Origin: an uncultured Clostridia bacterium
GTDB lineage: Bacteria > Bacillota > Clostridia > Peptostreptococcales > Anaerovoracaceae
Reading direction: 5' to 3'
Length of the DNA stretch: 15,551 nucleotides
NCBI GenBank assembly: GCA_938009115.1
Contig: CALLHZ010000086.1
Coordinates: 1 to 15,551 of the forward strand
The notes beneath the pieces are model-generated. The model was given only the letters and a program-made list of their open reading frames with translations. It ran no database searches and had not been told where the DNA came from. The position numbers were made by a program, and so were the translations under genes. The first letter of the stretch is position 1. Every line of letters starts with the position of its first letter. This document shows positions 7,779 through 13,740 of this stretch, piece by piece.

Positions 7779-7807
7779 AGATTTTGTAAAGACTTTCCCG
7801 CTACAAT
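7774..7807 (+). promoter_or_regulatory. Activator-type promoter with two TGTAAAG direct repeats
   Basis: TGTAAAG occurs at 7774-7780 and again at 7785-7791, an exact 7-bp repeat at 11-bp period. After exactly 10 bp a -10 box TACAAT follows (7802-7807). This matches the geometry of pho boxes: two 7-bp repeats with 4-bp spacers in place of a -35, with the -10 about 10 bp further on. A tandem OmpR-fold dimer is the usual reader. The first copy overlaps the stop codon of the response regulator. The predicted start is near 7814. Confidence 0.6.
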
Positions 7808-7860
7808 GATCTTGTCAAAGTAGATTGCATCGCAACCTGTGCGGATCGGAGCGGAAAGCT

Positions 7861-8235
7861 GTGGAAGTCACTTTATTGGGGAAGAACGAAACAATGTCCG
7901 GGATCGAGAGTGCCTTGAAGGTCATCGGTGGTGTGGAAGCCGTCTCGATCTTCGAGAATTTGTTTTATGCCAAAGAGCATTTGGCAGACCACTCGTCTGC
8001 CCTGCTGCTGCTGGACGGCGATGATGAAGCCGTCAGTTGGCAATATGTCGTAGACGAACTGAAAGCATCCGGCCCGGAAGTGCGAATCGTACTGCTTAAG
8101 GAAGATTCTTACGACGCCGCAAAAGCTTACGATGCCGGTGTTTTCGACTATCTGATGAAACCCGTCGACGAAAAGCAGCTCATTCGCGTGATCGTGAAAT
8201 ACACCATGCACCAAAAGCGGGTGAATAAACCTTAG
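7861..8235 (+). CDS. Stand-alone degenerate receiver (pseudo-receiver) protein
   Basis: With a GTG start at 7861 (GGAG nine bases upstream) the product is 124 residues and consists only of a receiver-like fold. It aligns end to end with the REC domain of the preceding regulator, including the IGGV segment and the DYLMKPVD region, which suggests duplication. The phospho-acceptor aspartate D52 (LLLLDGDD) and K100 are kept. The Mg-binding acidic pair after strand 1 is replaced by LGKN, and the conserved Thr/Ser position is K80. Ordinary phosphorylation is therefore doubtful; a decoy, adaptor or locked-state receiver is more likely. There is no output domain. A TTG start at 7825 would add 12 residues but has no ribosome site. 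The stop overlaps that of the convergent NifX-like gene. Confidence 0.75.
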   Translation: MEVTLLGKNETMSGIESALKVIGGVEAVSIFENLFYAKEHLADHSSALLLLDGDDEAVSWQYVVDELKASGPEVRIVLLKEDSYDAAKAYDAGVFDYLMKPVDEKQLIRVIVKYTMHQKRVNKP

Positions 8236-8591
8236 TGGTTGCCGCAATCTCCCGCATGCTCGTGGGAATGACAAACCGAACCGGTGCTTTTCAGTTCTCC
8301 GGCCAAATACTGTTCCGCTGCGCTACGGGCATCGCCTCCTGCGCCAACGATCACTTCAATATTCCGTTCGTTAAAGATTTCCACGGCGCCGCCGCCCATA
8401 CCGCCGGCAATGATCACATCAACGCCCATATCTCCCAGAAAATTCGGAAGGAATCCGGGCCTGTGCCCCGGGTTGGGTACTGTTTCCGCACTGACGATGC
8501 CGCCTTCCTGCTCATTGAATATCTGAAAACTTTCGCAATGCCCGAAATGGGGGCTCACGTCATTCCCGATACTTGCTACTGCTATTTTCAT
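8232..8591 (-). CDS. NifX/NafY-type (dinitrogenase iron-molybdenum cofactor family) protein with His/Cys tail
   Basis: The protein has 119 residues. Residues 1-100 are the small ribonuclease-H-like fold of the NifX/NifB C-terminal family (MKIAVAS start, PHFGHC at about 14-19, GGMGGGA near 64-70). The last 14 residues form a metal-binding-type tail, CHSHEHAGDCGNH. Relatives bind iron-molybdenum cofactor precursors, and in Desulfovibrio the orange protein of this family carries a Mo-Cu-sulfide cluster. It is the last gene of the minus-strand cofactor operon, 32 bp after the Mrp ATPase gene, with AAGGAG before its ATG. No nitrogenase genes are present, so a role other than nitrogen fixation is likely. 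The metal is unknown. Confidence 0.88.
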   Translation of the reverse strand: MKIAVASIGNDVSPHFGHCESFQIFNEQEGGIVSAETVPNPGHRPGFLPNFLGDMGVDVIIAGGMGGGAVEIFNERNIEVIVGAGGDARSAAEQYLAGELKSTGSVCHSHEHAGDCGNH

Positions 8592-8623
8592 TCTATTCTC
8601 CTTTTCAACGGTCTGTTCTTCGC

Positions 8624-9448
8624 CTACATTTTTTCGATTTCTTCCAAGATTTCATTGAGCCAGTCGCCGTCGAACAATTCGATGGTTCCGGCATCACAGG
8701 CGGCAGCCAGGCGCGGATCCAGCGGCATGCGGGCTACGGCTTTGACGCCGTGCTTTTTTGCAATGGCTTCGATATGGCTTTCTCCAAAAATACTGTGTTC
8801 ATGCCCGCATTCCGGACAAGTGATATAGCTCATATTTTCAACAAGCGCCAGCACGGGAATGTTCATCATTTTTGCCATATTCACTGCTTTTTCCACGATC
8901 ATGCCGACCAGCTCCTGGGGGGATGCTACGATCACGACGCCATCCACAGGAATGGACTGAAACACGGTGAGAGGCACATCGCCGGTACCTGGCGGCATAT
9001 CAATGAACATATAATCTACATCGCCCCAGATCACATCAGACCAGAACTGCTTCACCGTTCCGGCAATAATAGGTCCTCTCCAGACCACAGGATCCGTTTC
9101 GTTTTCCGTCAACAAGTTCAAAGACATTACCGGCATGCCCATTTTCGACTGCACGGGATAGATCCCGATATCTGAGCCGGTGGCTTTCCCGTGGAGACCG
9201 AAGGCCTTCGGGATCGAAGGTCCCGTAATGTCCGCGTCGAGAATCGCGGCCTTATAATCTTTTCGCTGGGCCATAACAGCCAGCAATGAGGTGACCATGG
9301 ATTTCCCCACACCGCCCTTGCCGCTGACAACGGCGATCACTTTTTTGATACGGCTCATTTCGTGCGGCTGTACCAACAGACTTTCAGCCTTTCTTTCGCT
9401 GCAATTTTCGCTGCAGCTTTCACAATTTTGGGAACAATTTTCGCTCAT
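8624..9448 (-). CDS. mrp: Mrp/NBP35-type Fe-S carrier P-loop ATPase
   Basis: A 274-residue SIMIBI-class ATPase. It has the deviant Walker A GKGGVGKS (43-50), Walker A' ILDADITGPS, switch IDMPPGTGD (149-157) and the bridging CPEC pair (C211, C214), which holds a [4Fe-4S] cluster between subunits in ApbC/Ind1/Nbp35 proteins. A Cys-rich N terminus (C5, C9, C12, C16) replaces the DUF59 domain of classical Mrp and may hold a second, NBP35-like cluster. It should store or deliver Fe-S or mixed-metal clusters in the cytoplasm. AGGAGG lies six bases before the ATG. It is 88 bp downstream of the second ferredoxin-MinD gene, with an imperfect long hairpin in the gap. The C-rich terminus is shared by homologues I know from ORP-type operons. 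Confidence 0.9.
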   Translation of the reverse strand: MSENCSQNCESCSENCSERKAESLLVQPHEMSRIKKVIAVVSGKGGVGKSMVTSLLAVMAQRKDYKAAILDADITGPSIPKAFGLHGKATGSDIGIYPVQSKMGMPVMSLNLLTENETDPVVWRGPIIAGTVKQFWSDVIWGDVDYMFIDMPPGTGDVPLTVFQSIPVDGVVIVASPQELVGMIVEKAVNMAKMMNIPVLALVENMSYITCPECGHEHSIFGESHIEAIAKKHGVKAVARMPLDPRLAAACDAGTIELFDGDWLNEILEEIEKM

Positions 9449-9487
9449 GAATTTCCTCCTGATTTTATTGCATTATTTTATCATCGC

Positions 9488-9529
9488 CTGCGGAAAGATA
9501 TTCCAGCTTTTCCGAATCTATCTTCCGCA
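9488..9529 (-). other. Long imperfect hairpin between the ferredoxin-MinD and Mrp genes
   Basis: On the minus-strand transcript TGCGGAA-GATA-TTC pairs with GAA-TATC-TTCCGCA, with small bulges, around a loop of about 10 bases. No U-tract follows; the next bases are GGCGATGATAAAAT. It is therefore not a standard terminator. It could be an RNA-processing or attenuation element that splits the operon into two expression units. Confidence 0.45.
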
Positions 9530-9536
9530 AGACGGT

Positions 9537-10412
9537 CTATACGCATTCCTGCACCCCCAGCAATGCCAGGACCCGCGTCAAGACATCTCGCAACGCCAAA
9601 GCGGCGGAGCAATCGGTTTCAGCTAAACTGTGACCTTGATTGATGGCCTCGGAAGCGCATCGATCGTAGGGGATTCGGCCGACAAAAGCTATATTCTCTT
9701 CACCACACCAAGCTTCAATGGCACTTGTATGTTTCTCGTAAAGATCATGCTTGTTGACACAAACGGCTATCGGCACATTCAGGATCCGTGCCGTAGCGGC
9801 AATTCTTTTCAGATCGCTGATGCCCGAAAGAGATGGCTCCGATACGATCAGCACCAGGTCGACGCCCGTTACGGACGCGATCACGGGGCAGCCGATCCCG
9901 GGAGATCCGTCGATTATCGCCAGCTCGGTTTCCGGAGCATGTTCAGCCAAAGATGACTTGACTTCCGATACCAATTTCCCCGAATTTCCGCGGCCCATCT
10001 TCAATTGTGCCGTAGAAAAAACCCGTACGCCGGTGTACAGCATTTGAATGCCTGAGACATCGTCTCTCAACGCCACGGCCTGGACCGGGCAGACAAACTC
10101 ACAAACGCCGCAGCCTTCGCAGGCAAATTCATTTACCTGATACACGCTGCCATTTTTATCGATCGCCTGAAAGTGGCAGTGATCATAGCATGCGCCGCAG
10201 CCGATGCATTTATCAGGATCGATCCCGGCCTTCTGAGATCCGTAATAATCCGAAATGCGGGGTGATCCGGCAAGCTTCGCGACCAAATGGAGATTCGGCG
10301 CGTCCACGTCGCAGTCCGCAAAAGCCCGAGCCTTTATAAAATCGATGAACGCAGCGGCCGTTGTCGTCTTTCCGGTTCCGCCCTTTCCGCTGAGAATGAG
10401 AAGTTTTTTCAT
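9537..10412 (-). CDS. MinD-superfamily ATPase with inserted two-cluster ferredoxin domain (second copy)
   Basis: The ATG at 10412 gives 291 residues: Walker A GKGGTGKT (9-16), then a bacterial ferredoxin insert with two [4Fe-4S] sets (C69, C72, C75, C79 and C98, C101, C104, C108), then the ATPase remainder with IIDGSPGIGCP as switch II and VNKHD for nucleotide specificity. This is the COG1149 type found in pairs next to NifX-like proteins in anaerobes. AGGAGG eight bases upstream supports the start. The upstream gene's TGA shares one base with it (TGATG), so translation is coupled. Open frame exists upstream of this ATG but lies over the previous gene and has no ribosome site. The likely role is ATP-gated electron or cluster transfer to the NifX-like partner, working with the paralogue before it. 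Confidence 0.92.
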   Translation of the reverse strand: MKKLLILSGKGGTGKTTTAAAFIDFIKARAFADCDVDAPNLHLVAKLAGSPRISDYYGSQKAGIDPDKCIGCGACYDHCHFQAIDKNGSVYQVNEFACEGCGVCEFVCPVQAVALRDDVSGIQMLYTGVRVFSTAQLKMGRGNSGKLVSEVKSSLAEHAPETELAIIDGSPGIGCPVIASVTGVDLVLIVSEPSLSGISDLKRIAATARILNVPIAVCVNKHDLYEKHTSAIEAWCGEENIAFVGRIPYDRCASEAINQGHSLAETDCSAALALRDVLTRVLALLGVQECV

Positions 10413-11248
10413 CAACGAACCTCCTTTTCGATTTTTTTTAGGAGGCCGCGAAACACCAGCGCCATCTCTTTGCTCTCTCGCCCGGCGATCCGGGCTTTGG
10501 CGCCCCATGTCGCCAATTCACTGCTGTAAGGGATCCGGCAAAGAATATCCGCACCCTGCGATGCGCAATAGTTTTCCAGCTCCAAATATTGACCCTCTGT
10601 CTTATTGATCACAACGCCGCAGGGCTTGCCTAAAAGGCGAACCAGTTCCAGGACCATGGCAAGATTGTGCAGGCCAAAAGCCGTAGGCTCCGCAACCAGT
10701 ACGCAATAATCGGCCTCAGACACACTCTCCAAAACAGCGCAGCCGCTTCCCGGCGGGCAATCGATCACGACCAGGCTTTCCGCATCTTCGGACTTCGTTA
10801 AAGCAGCCCGGATCAGGGGCACGCCGCTAACCTCGCCCGGCTCCAGCACACCGGTCACGACCGCAGTGTCTCCGCTTGTCCCGGCCTCGATCACACCGAT
10901 GGGACGGGGTTTTTCGGAAACAGCCCCTTGTGGGCAAACCAATGCACAACCCCCGCAGGAATGGCAAATGCCGGGGAATACCATGGGCTTTTCTTTGATG
11001 TATACCAACGCGTTGAATTTGCAAAAGTCAACGCACTTGCGACATCCGTCGCACAAGGCCGCGTCAAACACCGGCAGCATCACGCTGACCGTTTCTGCCC
11101 GGATGCCTTCGGGGCGAAAAAAAAGCCGGCCGTTGGGTTCCTCCACATCGCAATCGATATACATGGAAGAAGTGGCTGCTGCTGCCAGATTCACCGAAAC
11201 AAAGGTCTTGCCGGTTCCTCCTTTGCCGCTCAAAACCGCAATCTTCAT
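10412..11248 (-). CDS. MinD-superfamily ATPase with inserted two-cluster ferredoxin domain (first copy)
   Basis: The ATG at 11248 gives 278 residues: Walker A GKGGTGKT (8-15), inserted ferredoxin with C66, C69, C72, C76 and C95, C98, C101, C105, switch II VIDCPPGSGC and the VINKTE nucleotide motif. It is paralogous to the following gene in the same order of parts. The start overlaps the stop of the NifX-like gene (ATGA) and the end overlaps the next start (TGATG), so all three are probably made in fixed ratio. The pair may act as a heterodimer, as paired copies are the rule in ORP-type operons. The cysteine just after PPGSG is also present in the second copy (PGIGC) and might ligate a metal. 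Cytoplasmic; the substrate is inferred only from context. Confidence 0.92.
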   Translation of the reverse strand: MKIAVLSGKGGTGKTFVSVNLAAAATSSMYIDCDVEEPNGRLFFRPEGIRAETVSVMLPVFDAALCDGCRKCVDFCKFNALVYIKEKPMVFPGICHSCGGCALVCPQGAVSEKPRPIGVIEAGTSGDTAVVTGVLEPGEVSGVPLIRAALTKSEDAESLVVIDCPPGSGCAVLESVSEADYCVLVAEPTAFGLHNLAMVLELVRLLGKPCGVVINKTEGQYLELENYCASQGADILCRIPYSSELATWGAKARIAGRESKEMALVFRGLLKKIEKEVR

Positions 11249-11607
11249 TGCTTTCCGTGAAATCCTTCGTGAAACTGCGTGAGCGGGGCCAGCGAACCGG
11301 CCTCGAACGCTGCGATGTTCTCTTCCGCAGAACCTGCAATAGTATGGTACAGTACAATTCCTGCGGCCTTCAGCACTTCCCCCGCATTTTCGCCGCATCG
11401 AGGCGTAAGCAAAACATCAGCCTTCTGATCTGCGACGAACTGGGCGGCTTTGATCCCCGCTCCCCCGGATGCGCTTGCCGCGGGATTGTCCAGATATAGA
11501 ACCTCCCGGGTCGACACATCAAAGAGCATATAAAATGGCGCTCTTCCGAAAGATGGGCAGACCTCTGCTCCACTCTTTGTTTCATTGATCGGTACCATGA
11601 TTTTCAT
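11245..11607 (-). CDS. NifX/NafY-type (dinitrogenase iron-molybdenum cofactor family) protein
   Basis: A 120-residue single-domain protein of the NifX family, starting MKIMVPINETK, with VCPSFGRAPFY (C17) and LLTPRCGENA (C71). Unlike the distal family member at 8232-8591 it has no His/Cys tail, although HEGFHGK ends the chain. The ATG at 11607 overlaps the stop of the DUF134 gene (ATGA), with AAGGAG ten bases upstream; open frame further upstream is only the DUF134 gene in another frame. Its place directly before the ferredoxin-MinD pair suggests that it is the carrier whose metal cluster those ATPases build or reduce. Whether it binds Mo, Cu, Fe or another metal cannot be read from the sequence. 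Confidence 0.88.
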   Translation of the reverse strand: MKIMVPINETKSGAEVCPSFGRAPFYMLFDVSTREVLYLDNPAASASGGAGIKAAQFVADQKADVLLTPRCGENAGEVLKAAGIVLYHTIAGSAEENIAAFEAGSLAPLTQFHEGFHGKQ

Positions 11608-11984
11608 ATCGTATCTTCTCCTTTTTCCGGGCTCTTTGGGCCGTCTCCGTGTCTGCCGCAGCCGCCGCAACCGCAGCCTTCTCCGTTTCCGTCGCAAATT
11701 TTATAACTCCCGCCGCCGATGCGCAGCGATCGGCCCTCCACCAGAGCGGTGGCGATTTTTTGCCTGGCATCGGTATAGATCTGCTGCACGGTAGTGCGGG
11801 CAATATTCATATATTGACTGCACTCCTCCTGCGTCAAACCCTGGTGGTCGATCAGGCGAACTGTCTCGAACTCCTCGATCATCAAAAGGATCTCATCCTC
11901 TCGAAGACAAGGATCTTCCACCGGGCCAAAAGCGTTCACCCGTGGCATTCTGCAGACTTTTCTGCATTTTTTCGGTCTGGGCAC
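11604..11984 (-). CDS. DUF134 (UPF0251) helix-turn-helix regulator with Cys/His-rich tail
   Basis: The GTG at 11984, seven bases after AAAGGAGG, gives 126 residues. The N terminus (PRPKKCRKVCRMP) is the DUF134 signature. A sigma-70 region-4-like helix-turn-helix follows (about 45-85, LTQEECSQYMNIARTTVQQ). The last 30 residues are rich in Cys, His and Gly (CDGNGEGCGCGGCGRHGDG), a plausible metal or Fe-S cluster site. It is the first gene of the cofactor operon and overlaps the NifX-like gene by 4 bp. It is probably a local autoregulator that ties expression to metal or cluster status. A GACATATGTC palindrome in the divergent promoter region is a candidate operator. DUF134 proteins have no well-established ligand. 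Confidence 0.87.
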   Translation of the reverse strand: MPRPKKCRKVCRMPRVNAFGPVEDPCLREDEILLMIEEFETVRLIDHQGLTQEECSQYMNIARTTVQQIYTDARQKIATALVEGRSLRIGGGSYKICDGNGEGCGCGGCGRHGDGPKSPEKGEDTI

Positions 11985-12039
11985 AGGATCCTCCTTTCGC
12001 TTAGCAGGATTGCTCGCTTTTTTACCTTATCACTTATTC

Positions 12040-12051
12040 GACATATGTCAA
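12040..12051 (-). promoter_or_regulatory. GACATATGTC palindrome overlapping the -35 of the cofactor operon
   Basis: The perfect 10-bp palindrome GACATATGTC (12040-12049) overlaps a consensus -35 TTGACA on the minus strand (12051-12046). A repressor bound here would block transcription of the DUF134 operon. The matching -10 is weak (TAAGGT, 16 bp downstream). The site is also about 20 bp upstream of the -35 of the divergent permease promoter, so one protein could control both directions. The first-choice reader is the DUF134 protein. Confidence 0.5.
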
Positions 12052-12069
12052 TTATTTTTTCTCAAAAGA

Positions 12070-12097
12070 TTGACTTCGCTCCTTCAGACATTATAAT
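12070..12097 (+). promoter_or_regulatory. Predicted sigma-A promoter of the split permease operon
   Basis: TTGACT (12070-12075), a 16-bp spacer and a perfect TATAAT (12092-12097). The predicted start is near 12104, about 60 bases before the first permease ATG. Confidence 0.65.
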
Positions 12098-12164
12098 AGT
12101 TCCATCGGCAAGGAGCCGGCAAAGTCCGGTCTTCTGTGAGCATCAAACAAGAAAGGATCCGTTT

Positions 12165-12644
12165 ATGTACAATTATGCGCTATACTTCATTGCGCTGGCT
12201 TTTTTGACGATCTCCTATTTCAAGGACCCGAAAAAAACCAGGCAGGCATTGGCCAAGACCTGGAAATCCATCGAAAATATTCTTCCTCAGCTGCTGAGCG
12301 TTCTGCTGATCATCGGTTTGCTGCTTTCAGTGCTGAACCGGGACGTGATTTCCCAACTGATCGGAAAGGATTCCGGCCTGTCAGGCATGGCAGTGGCCGC
12401 GATCGTCGGTTCCATCACTCTCATTCCGGGTTTCGTAGCTTTTCCTCTGGCAGCTTCCCTTTTGGCGGCAGGCGCAGGCTACGGGCAGATCGCCATGTTC
12501 GTGACCACACTCATGATGGTAGGCGTCGTCACGCTTCCGGTGGAAACTCAGTTTTTCGGCAGAAAGCTGGCCGTAAAAAGAAACCTGATGGCATTTGCCT
12601 TTTGCCTCATCGCAGCGTGGATCATGGGAGGGCTGATGGGATGA
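12165..12644 (+). CDS. ArsP/YraQ-type (UPF0718) permease, N-terminal half protein
   Basis: A 159-residue hydrophobic protein with about four to five membrane segments. The conserved stretch SGMAVAAIVGS..IPGFVAFPLAA..GQIAMFVTTLMMVG.VTLPVE is the half-motif of the predicted permease family that includes ArsP and YraQ (PF03773). Full-length members have about 300 or more residues and two such halves; here each half is a separate gene. GAAAGGA precedes the ATG at 12165. The stop overlaps the next start by ATGA, so the halves should be made together and assemble as a heterodimer. It is divergent from the metal-cofactor operon and shares its promoter region. The substrate is unknown; ArsP exports trivalent organoarsenicals, but that must not be transferred to this pair without evidence. 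Confidence 0.82.
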   Translation: MYNYALYFIALAFLTISYFKDPKKTRQALAKTWKSIENILPQLLSVLLIIGLLLSVLNRDVISQLIGKDSGLSGMAVAAIVGSITLIPGFVAFPLAASLLAAGAGYGQIAMFVTTLMMVGVVTLPVETQFFGRKLAVKRNLMAFAFCLIAAWIMGGLMG

Positions 12645-13183
12645 AAAAGAAGCAATCGCCGATCCGCAGATATGCGTTGTTCCTGATTCTTTTCGTTGTC
12701 AATCTGGCCCTTCTCGTTGCAGAACCGGAGCTGGGCCAAAATTCCTTCCGGCTCACGGCAGCTAATCTGAAAGAAATGCTGTTTATCCTTCCCCCGATCT
12801 TCATACTGCTGGGGCTCATCGACGTTTGGATCCCCAGAGAGACCATGATGAAATATATGGGTGAAGGGTCCGGCTTCCGGGGTGCATTGCTGGCCTTCGC
12901 GATGGGCAGCGCCGCGGCAGGGCCCCTTTATGCAGCCTTTCCCGTTGCAGGTATGCTTCTGAAAAAAGGCGCGCGTCTGTCCAACGTGTTTGTATTTATT
13001 GGCGCCTGGTCCACCACCAAGATCCCCATGCTTTTATTCGAGGGATCCAGTCTGGGCTGGAAATTTACCGGCATACGCCTATTGTGCAGCATTGTGGGCG
13101 TTGCCGTGATCGCCTGGCTTCTGGAAAAGACCACCACGGAAGAAGAACAGAAGCGGCTTTACGAAAGAGCCCGGAATCTGTAG
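12641..13183 (+). CDS. ArsP/YraQ-type (UPF0718) permease, C-terminal half protein
   Basis: A 180-residue hydrophobic protein with about five membrane segments and a charged C-terminal tail (EKTTTEEEQ). Its core (GEGSGFRGALLAFAMGS, then GPLYAAFPVA, then VFVFIGAWSTTKIPMLLFE) lines up with the core of the first half protein in the same order, as expected for the two repeats of one transporter. The start ATG lies in the ATGA overlap; a longer open frame upstream lies over the first gene. After the stop only 67 bp separate it from the thioesterase gene, which has its own promoter, and no terminator is visible. Confidence 0.82.
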   Translation: MKKKQSPIRRYALFLILFVVNLALLVAEPELGQNSFRLTAANLKEMLFILPPIFILLGLIDVWIPRETMMKYMGEGSGFRGALLAFAMGSAAAGPLYAAFPVAGMLLKKGARLSNVFVFIGAWSTTKIPMLLFEGSSLGWKFTGIRLLCSIVGVAVIAWLLEKTTTEEEQKRLYERARNL

Positions 13184-13193
13184 GGATTTCTCT

Positions 13194-13221
13194 TTGCCGG
13201 GAAGCTCTGCTGTGGTATCAT
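13194..13221 (+). promoter_or_regulatory. Predicted promoter of the thioesterase gene
   Basis: TTGCCG (13194-13199), a 16-bp spacer and TATCAT (13216-13221). It is a moderate match. The start would be near 13228, about 23 bases before the ATG. Confidence 0.45.
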
Positions 13222-13250
13222 AAGAAAAACATTTTGGAAAGGAACATACT

Positions 13251-13646
13251 ATGGACTACGAAAGACTGCTCAAAGAATTCAACGAGCGAAACCCCTACAC
13301 CAACGGCATCGGCGTGATGATGACAGAGGTCCGTCCGGACTTCGCCGCCGGCCATGTGGCTTATTCGGATAAAGTGATCAACCGCAACCATCATGTCCAC
13401 GGAGGCGTTTACGTTTCCCTGGCCGACACCGTGGCCGGCGCCGCGGCCCACAGCACAGGCGCCCGCTACGTGACCCAAAGCTGCAGCTTCCAGTTTTACA
13501 AGGCTACCAGCGAGGGCACACTGTACTGCACGGCCCAGGTGAACCACCGGGGCAGGAAAACCTGCGTCATTGCCGCCAAGCTGACCCATGAGGACGGGAC
13601 GCTGGCCGGAGAAGGCCTTTTCTCCTTTTTCAAAGTATCTGAATAA
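13251..13646 (+). CDS. PaaI-type hotdog-fold thioesterase
   Basis: A 131-residue single hotdog domain, the usual size for PaaI/YbgC-type acyl-CoA thioesterases. The signature HHVHGGVYVSLADT (about 47-60) has the catalytic-type HGG turn (H50-G51-G52) and D59 on the central helix, followed by SCSFQFYKAT. Such proteins are cytoplasmic tetramers that hydrolyse aryl- or acyl-CoA thioesters; the substrate cannot be told here. AAAGGA precedes the ATG at 13251. It stands alone between the permease pair and the YegP-like gene and probably has no functional link to either. Confidence 0.88.
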   Translation: MDYERLLKEFNERNPYTNGIGVMMTEVRPDFAAGHVAYSDKVINRNHHVHGGVYVSLADTVAGAAAHSTGARYVTQSCSFQFYKATSEGTLYCTAQVNHRGRKTCVIAAKLTHEDGTLAGEGLFSFFKVSE

Positions 13647-13672
13647 TACTCTGCCGAATCACCGCGCATTCA

Positions 13673-13701
13673 TGGACAAGCCTCGCACCCGGTGCTATAC
13701 T
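13673..13701 (+). promoter_or_regulatory. Predicted promoter of the YegP-like gene with a spacer palindrome
   Basis: TGGACA (13673-13678), a 17-bp spacer and TATACT (13696-13701). The 11-bp palindrome GCACC-C-GGTGC (13685-13695) fills the spacer up to the -10 box, a typical place for a repressor site. Confidence 0.55.
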
Positions 13702-13740
13702 GACAGTACAAGCTATTGAATGGTTAGGGAGGTGGCGCCC

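Noticed and set aside
9488..9529. Terminator between the ferredoxin-MinD and Mrp genes
   Set aside because: No run of U follows the stem on either strand.
10412..11398. N-terminal extensions before the ferredoxin-MinD and NifX-like genes
   Set aside because: The extra residues lie over the preceding genes, lack ribosome sites and do not fit the families; the internal ATGs at 11248, 10412 and 11607 are correctly spaced.
8232..11984. Nitrogen fixation gene cluster
   Set aside because: NifX-like proteins are present, but there is no NifH, NifD, NifK, NifB or NifE, and the ferredoxin-MinD/Mrp context fits the ORP type of operon.
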